Source: Curtobacterium sp. VKM Ac-1395 (lineage in GTDB: Bacteria > Actinomycetota > Actinomycetes > Actinomycetales > Microbacteriaceae). From it: 64,000 nucleotides of DNA. The notes beneath the pieces are model-generated. The model did not search any database. It saw nothing but the letters and a program-made list of their open reading frames with translations, and was not told the DNA's origin. The stretch lies in contig NZ_JADKRX010000007.1 of NCBI RefSeq assembly GCF_015350975.1, positions 55,467 through 119,466 on the forward strand. The letters are read 5' to 3'. The translations under genes were made by a program, and so were the position numbers. Numbering within the stretch: position 1 is the stretch's first letter; each line of letters begins with the position of its first letter. Positions 61,234-64,000 of the stretch are shown here, in pieces.

Positions 61234-61464
61234 ATGAGTAGCAACAGGAACGTGGTGCCCAACCCCAATGGTGGTTGGGACGTGCGAGGCGGCGGAAGCC
61301 GAGCCTCGGCACACGCCGACACCCAGGCTGAGGCGATCGACCGTGCACGGACGATCATCAACAACCAGGGTGGCGGTGAACTCTCCATCCACAACCGAGA
61401 GGGTCAGCTGCGCGCGAAGGACACGATCGTGCCCGGCAACGACCCGAAGAACGTGAAGGGCTGA
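61234..61464 (+). CDS. DUF2188 protein
   Basis: 76 residues from ATG 61234, with an ideal ribosome-binding site AAAGGAGGTGAC. Sequence features NVVPNPNGGWDVRGGGSRAS, ADTQAEAIDRARTIINNQGG and ELSIHNREGQLRAKDTI are diagnostic of DUF2188, a small domain of unknown function. It is followed by a strong terminator, so it is probably monocistronic and well expressed. Confidence 0.88.
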   Translation: MSSNRNVVPNPNGGWDVRGGGSRASAHADTQAEAIDRARTIINNQGGGELSIHNREGQLRAKDTIVPGNDPKNVKG

Positions 61465-61483
61465 CCCGAGCATCCCTTCACAG

Positions 61484-61517
61484 CGAGGCCCGATCACCTG
61501 GCGGCGATCGGGCCTCG
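61484..61517 (+). terminator. Terminator after the DUF2188 gene
   Basis: Perfect 12-bp arms (61484-61495, 61506-61517) with a 10-nt loop, followed by TTC. Confidence 0.7.
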
Positions 61518-61659
61518 TTCATGCAGCTGCGCTGCAGCTACTTCGACTTGGGCGGCTTCGGTGGCTTGATCTGAGACGTTGACGGACGGACCACTGGTGG
61601 TCGTTGCACGTTCGCCGGCTGAATCCCGAACTGACCGTCCGGCTTCCGAGGCTTGTTGG

Positions 61660-61869
61660 TCACTGCCCTTGCCGCTTCGCTTGCGACGAGCTCGCCGGCG
61701 GCTTGATCTGAGAGTTCGCGGACCGTGGTGCTGGCCGGTACTGCACGTGTGCTGCCTGCATGCCGCGCTCGGTCGGGCGGGACGAACCGCCACCCGACTT
61801 CGCGTACGTGCCGGTCACGAACTTGCCTGGGACCGAACTTCGTGACTGACCACCCGCTGACTTCGACAT
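61660..61869 (-). CDS. Small basic Ser/Gly-rich protein, 69 aa
   Basis: ATG 61869 follows GGAGGAGGCGGAGCG, a strong ribosome-binding site. The product starts MSKSAGGQSRSSVPGKFVTG, continues TYAKSGGGSSRPTERG and ends SSSQAKRQGQ. The GKFVTG.YAK pattern recurs in small proteins of actinobacterial accessory regions, with no known role. It is basic and probably unstructured. It is divergent from the DUF6338 gene, 42 bp away. Confidence 0.55.
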   Translation of the reverse strand: MSKSAGGQSRSSVPGKFVTGTYAKSGGGSSRPTERGMQAAHVQYRPAPRSANSQIKPPASSSQAKRQGQ

Positions 61870-61911
61870 CGCTCCGCCTCCTCCTAGCATTATGACCGGG
61901 AAAGGGGTCTG

Positions 61912-62601
61912 ATGCCTACGAGTGCGCTGGGGGTTGCCTTCTACGTCTTCGCCCTGTTCCCGGGAGTGGCGTTCATCTTCGCGAGGGAGGGCCACCAGCC
62001 TGCAGTCAAACGCACCGCCCTGCGGGAGACTGCTGCGCTGGTCTTCGTGAGCGCGATTTGCGACGCCATCGTTGCTGCGATCGTCGCGGTCGCGTCCATC
62101 TGGTGGACTGACCTTCGCACCCGGCTCAGCGAACTCGCCGCAGGAGATCTTCGGTGGGTACACGACCACCTCGCAGTCTCGATCTTCGCCGCGATCGGCA
62201 CGGCCGCCCTCGCCACTCTCCTCGGCTACCTTCTCGGTTCGGAGTGGGCCGATAAGCGCGGCCTCAACCGGATCTGGCGATCAGCAATCCCACGAGATAC
62301 GTCTGCCTGGACTCGTCTGTTCGGTGATGCCCCAGAGGACGAGGTTGTCCAGGTTGCCATGGTGCTCAAGTCAGGCGGATGGGTCAGCGGCGTCCTGTGG
62401 GAGTTTGACAACGACCCTGACCCCCACCCGCACCGCGCCATCGTCCTGACCCAACCTCAATACCGCCCAAGCGGAAGCGACGATATTGAACCGCTCGAGG
62501 GAGTGGACTACGTCGTCATCGAAGCCGGCGAAATCGAACAGCTCCACGCGGCCTTCGTTCCAGTCGAAGAAGCAGAGGTCGACGGCCCGATCGAGGAGTA
62601 G
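61912..62601 (+). CDS. DUF6338-like membrane protein
   Basis: 229 residues (MPTSALGVAFYVFALFPGVA). Three hydrophobic segments (about 5-22, 42-66 and 88-110) are followed by a cytoplasmic part with SAWTRLFGDAPEDEVVQVAM and LKSGGWVSGVLWEFDNDPDP. That layout, with an N-terminal membrane region and a C-terminal beta-rich domain, fits DUF6338. Function is unknown; the family often occurs in accessory and defence regions. Confidence 0.65.
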   Translation: MPTSALGVAFYVFALFPGVAFIFAREGHQPAVKRTALRETAALVFVSAICDAIVAAIVAVASIWWTDLRTRLSELAAGDLRWVHDHLAVSIFAAIGTAALATLLGYLLGSEWADKRGLNRIWRSAIPRDTSAWTRLFGDAPEDEVVQVAMVLKSGGWVSGVLWEFDNDPDPHPHRAIVLTQPQYRPSGSDDIEPLEGVDYVVIEAGEIEQLHAAFVPVEEAEVDGPIEE

Positions 62602-62803
62602 ATCCTCGCGATGTACAGACCACGGCGTGGCAAGGATGCCCCCGGAGCTTCCGGCACAGTCGCGGTAGCCGATCGGCTACTGAGACGCTGGTAAGCGTCG
62701 TGTTCAGGTCGCACCAAGTTGGGGCGGTGTTCGATGCATGGCTGCTCATCGCCTTCCGGACAACGTGTGTCGGCCATGAGACGAGTGTGGGTTTGGTGGT
62801 CTC

Positions 62804-63805
62804 ATGAAGTACTTGGTCTATGGCAGCGACCGTGTGATGACCGGCGATGCGAGCGCTGATGCGGTGCTCGCGTATTCGGTCGTGCTCGCGCAGCACAGCA
62901 CGACCGACCTCGTCGACGTGCCGACGGCGGACGAGCACGGCGCCGCGTCCAGCGTCGGGCTCCTGCTCGGTCCGGCGATCGCGGTGATGAGCGAACCTGC
63001 TCCGGACGACGAACTCGAGCCCGACGACACGGCGTTCGTCGCCGAGATCACCGGACGCATCGGCCGCTTCGGGCGGCATCGGGACTCGGCACGGCACCCG
63101 GACGGCTTCGACGGGCTCGCCGCGGAGCTCGAGGCGGTGCTCGACCCGTCCCTCGACGTGCTGGACGCGATGGACCGCGTGATCGACACCTGCGTCCGGT
63201 GCACGTCGGCGACCGAGGCTGCCATCGTGCTGGCGGACCGGTCCGGCACCCTGCACGTCATCGCGTCCACCAGCGAGCGGTCGACCGACGCCGAGGAGGC
63301 CCAGCTCCGCACGAACGAGGGCTCCTGCATGGACTGCTACCGCACCGGGGAGACGATCGACGTGCCGGACGTCCGGACCCGCGCGGACGACTGGCCCGCG
63401 TTCGTCGAGACCATGCGCGAGCGCGGCATGGTCGGCACCTTCGCCGAACCGATCCGGCTCCGTCGCACTACGATCGGGTCCCTGTGCGTCTTCGCCACGC
63501 ACGACCAGGGCCACGACGACCGTGACGTCGTTCTCATGCAGCTGCTCGCCGACGCCGCGTCCGCCGCGCTCGTGCGACAGCGCGACCAGGGGCGCATGCA
63601 GAACCTCGACGAACAGGTGCAGGACGCCCTCGACGCCCGGATCACGCTCGAGCAGGCCAAGGGCGCGCTCGCCCACCGTCAGGGCATCGGGATCGACGAG
63701 GCGTTCCAGGCACTCCGGAGCGGCGCGCGCGGTGCCGGTCGTGGCCTCCGGGAGCTCGCCGAAGACGTCGTCTACCGGGCCGAGCGGCTCGAGGGGCTCA
63801 TCTGA
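62804..63805 (+). CDS. GAF-ANTAR regulator with novel N-terminal domain
   Basis: 333 residues. Residues 1-90 (MKYLVYGSDRVMTGDASADA to DDTAFVAEITGRI) match the two standalone proteins at 15204 and 21761. A GAF domain spans about 120-260 (VIDTCVRCTSATEAAIVLAD, GTFAEPIRLRRTTIGSLCVF). A C-terminal ANTAR domain at about 270-330 has ITLEQAKGALAHRQGIGIDE and AFQALRSGARGAGRGLRELA. ANTAR domains bind paired RNA hairpins and prevent transcription termination. The many hairpins in this window are possible but untested targets. An AraC gene converges on it. Confidence 0.88.
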   Translation: MKYLVYGSDRVMTGDASADAVLAYSVVLAQHSTTDLVDVPTADEHGAASSVGLLLGPAIAVMSEPAPDDELEPDDTAFVAEITGRIGRFGRHRDSARHPDGFDGLAAELEAVLDPSLDVLDAMDRVIDTCVRCTSATEAAIVLADRSGTLHVIASTSERSTDAEEAQLRTNEGSCMDCYRTGETIDVPDVRTRADDWPAFVETMRERGMVGTFAEPIRLRRTTIGSLCVFATHDQGHDDRDVVLMQLLADAASAALVRQRDQGRMQNLDEQVQDALDARITLEQAKGALAHRQGIGIDEAFQALRSGARGAGRGLRELAEDVVYRAERLEGLI

Positions 63806-64000
63806 ACGTGCGGCTCTCGTTGGTCGTTCTTCCGACTACTGGAGCGGGTTTGGCTCGGGTATTCGCCGAACCGTTCGGTATACGTGGCCGCGAACCTCCC
63901 GAGGTGGTTGAAGCCCCACCGTCGAGCGATGTCAGCGACCGTGTCTGTCCAGGGCGTCGCGGTTTGCAAGTCCAGCCGCGCCTGGTCGAGGCGTACCTCT
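63772..64000 (-). CDS. AraC-family regulator, C-terminus only
   Basis: A frame entering from the right edge encodes EVRLDQARLDLQTATPWTDT, then VADIARRWGFNHLGRFAATY and TERFGEYPSQTRSS, the second HTH of an AraC/XylS domain. The rest lies beyond the window. It matches the ends of the AraC proteins at 16227 and 19667. It overlaps the 3' end of the GAF-ANTAR gene by 34 nt. Confidence 0.82.
   Translation of the reverse strand, partial: EVRLDQARLDLQTATPWTDTVADIARRWGFNHLGRFAATYTERFGEYPSQTRSSSRKNDQREPHVQMSPSSRSAR

Noticed and set aside
1..64000. tRNA and rRNA genes
   Set aside because: No cloverleaf with a conserved T-loop or rRNA segment was seen on either strand by eye; a tRNA search could confirm this.

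Overview
The window is high-GC DNA with compact genes, many GTG starts and 4-nt ATGA/GTGA overlaps. The protein families fit a Gram-positive actinobacterium, most likely Microbacteriaceae and perhaps Curtobacterium; the genus is an inference. The left fifth is clearly plasmid-like: conjugation genes, an iteron origin with DnaA boxes, RepA, ParA, a ParB-like protein and a parS-like array. The window is therefore best read as part of a large, probably conjugative plasmid.

Layout. (1) 1-2943, minus strand: the end of a type IV secretion/conjugation operon, running off the left edge. (2) 2994-6350: a regulatory cluster (membrane hydrolase, multi-TM protein, ImmA/IrrE peptidase, XRE regulator). 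A 14-bp TTGC-N6-GCAA element occurs both before the XRE gene and before the conjugation genes. (3) 6370-8472: small, mostly unknown genes. (4) 8343-10958: replication origin with about 20 iterons, two perfect DnaA boxes and RepA. (5) 10959-12989: parB-like gene, parA and a seven-copy 15-bp palindrome array. (6) 13335-27395: accessory DNA with a resolvase, two AraC regulators, a TetR regulator, a secreted beta-propeller protein, two small homologues of the N-terminal domain of a GAF-ANTAR protein, a pseudo-SGNH/GAF protein and several broken genes. (7) 27715-31213: MarR-controlled efflux operon (MFS, VOC, esterase). (8) 32171-35685: RHS-repeat protein with a short hydrophobic, low-GC tip and a two-TM candidate immunity protein. 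(9) 36030-46668: Lsr2 genes (one broken), DUF4145-like, LuxR membrane regulator, DUF6602-like nuclease, a resolvase cassette (second copy of one at 25.4-26.8 kb), a toxin-antitoxin-like XRE/ImmA pair, a frameshifted YhcG-type nuclease and a second pseudo-SGNH/GAF protein. (10) 46720-53101: lgt remnant, DUF2127, PAP2 phosphatase, a two-component system and a divergent COG4705-DedA-COG4705 operon. (11) 53405-59224, minus strand: a six-gene metal/redox cluster (VIT transporter, response regulator, kinase, ferric-reductase-like protein, FMN-binding protein, ApbE). (12) 59359-64000: small membrane protein, AroE-like dehydrogenase, DUF2188, DUF6338, GAF-ANTAR regulator and the end of a third AraC regulator.

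How it works together: the left part replicates, partitions and transfers the element. Most of the rest is cargo: efflux, envelope and redox functions, regulators and possible conflict systems. Many cargo genes are damaged (resolvase, GNAT, HA-domain protein, YhcG, Lsr2, lgt), which indicates repeated insertion and decay. The recurring paralogues are the most unusual feature: three proteins sharing one N-terminal domain, two pseudo-SGNH/GAF proteins, three AraC regulators, two resolvase cassettes and two Lsr2 genes.
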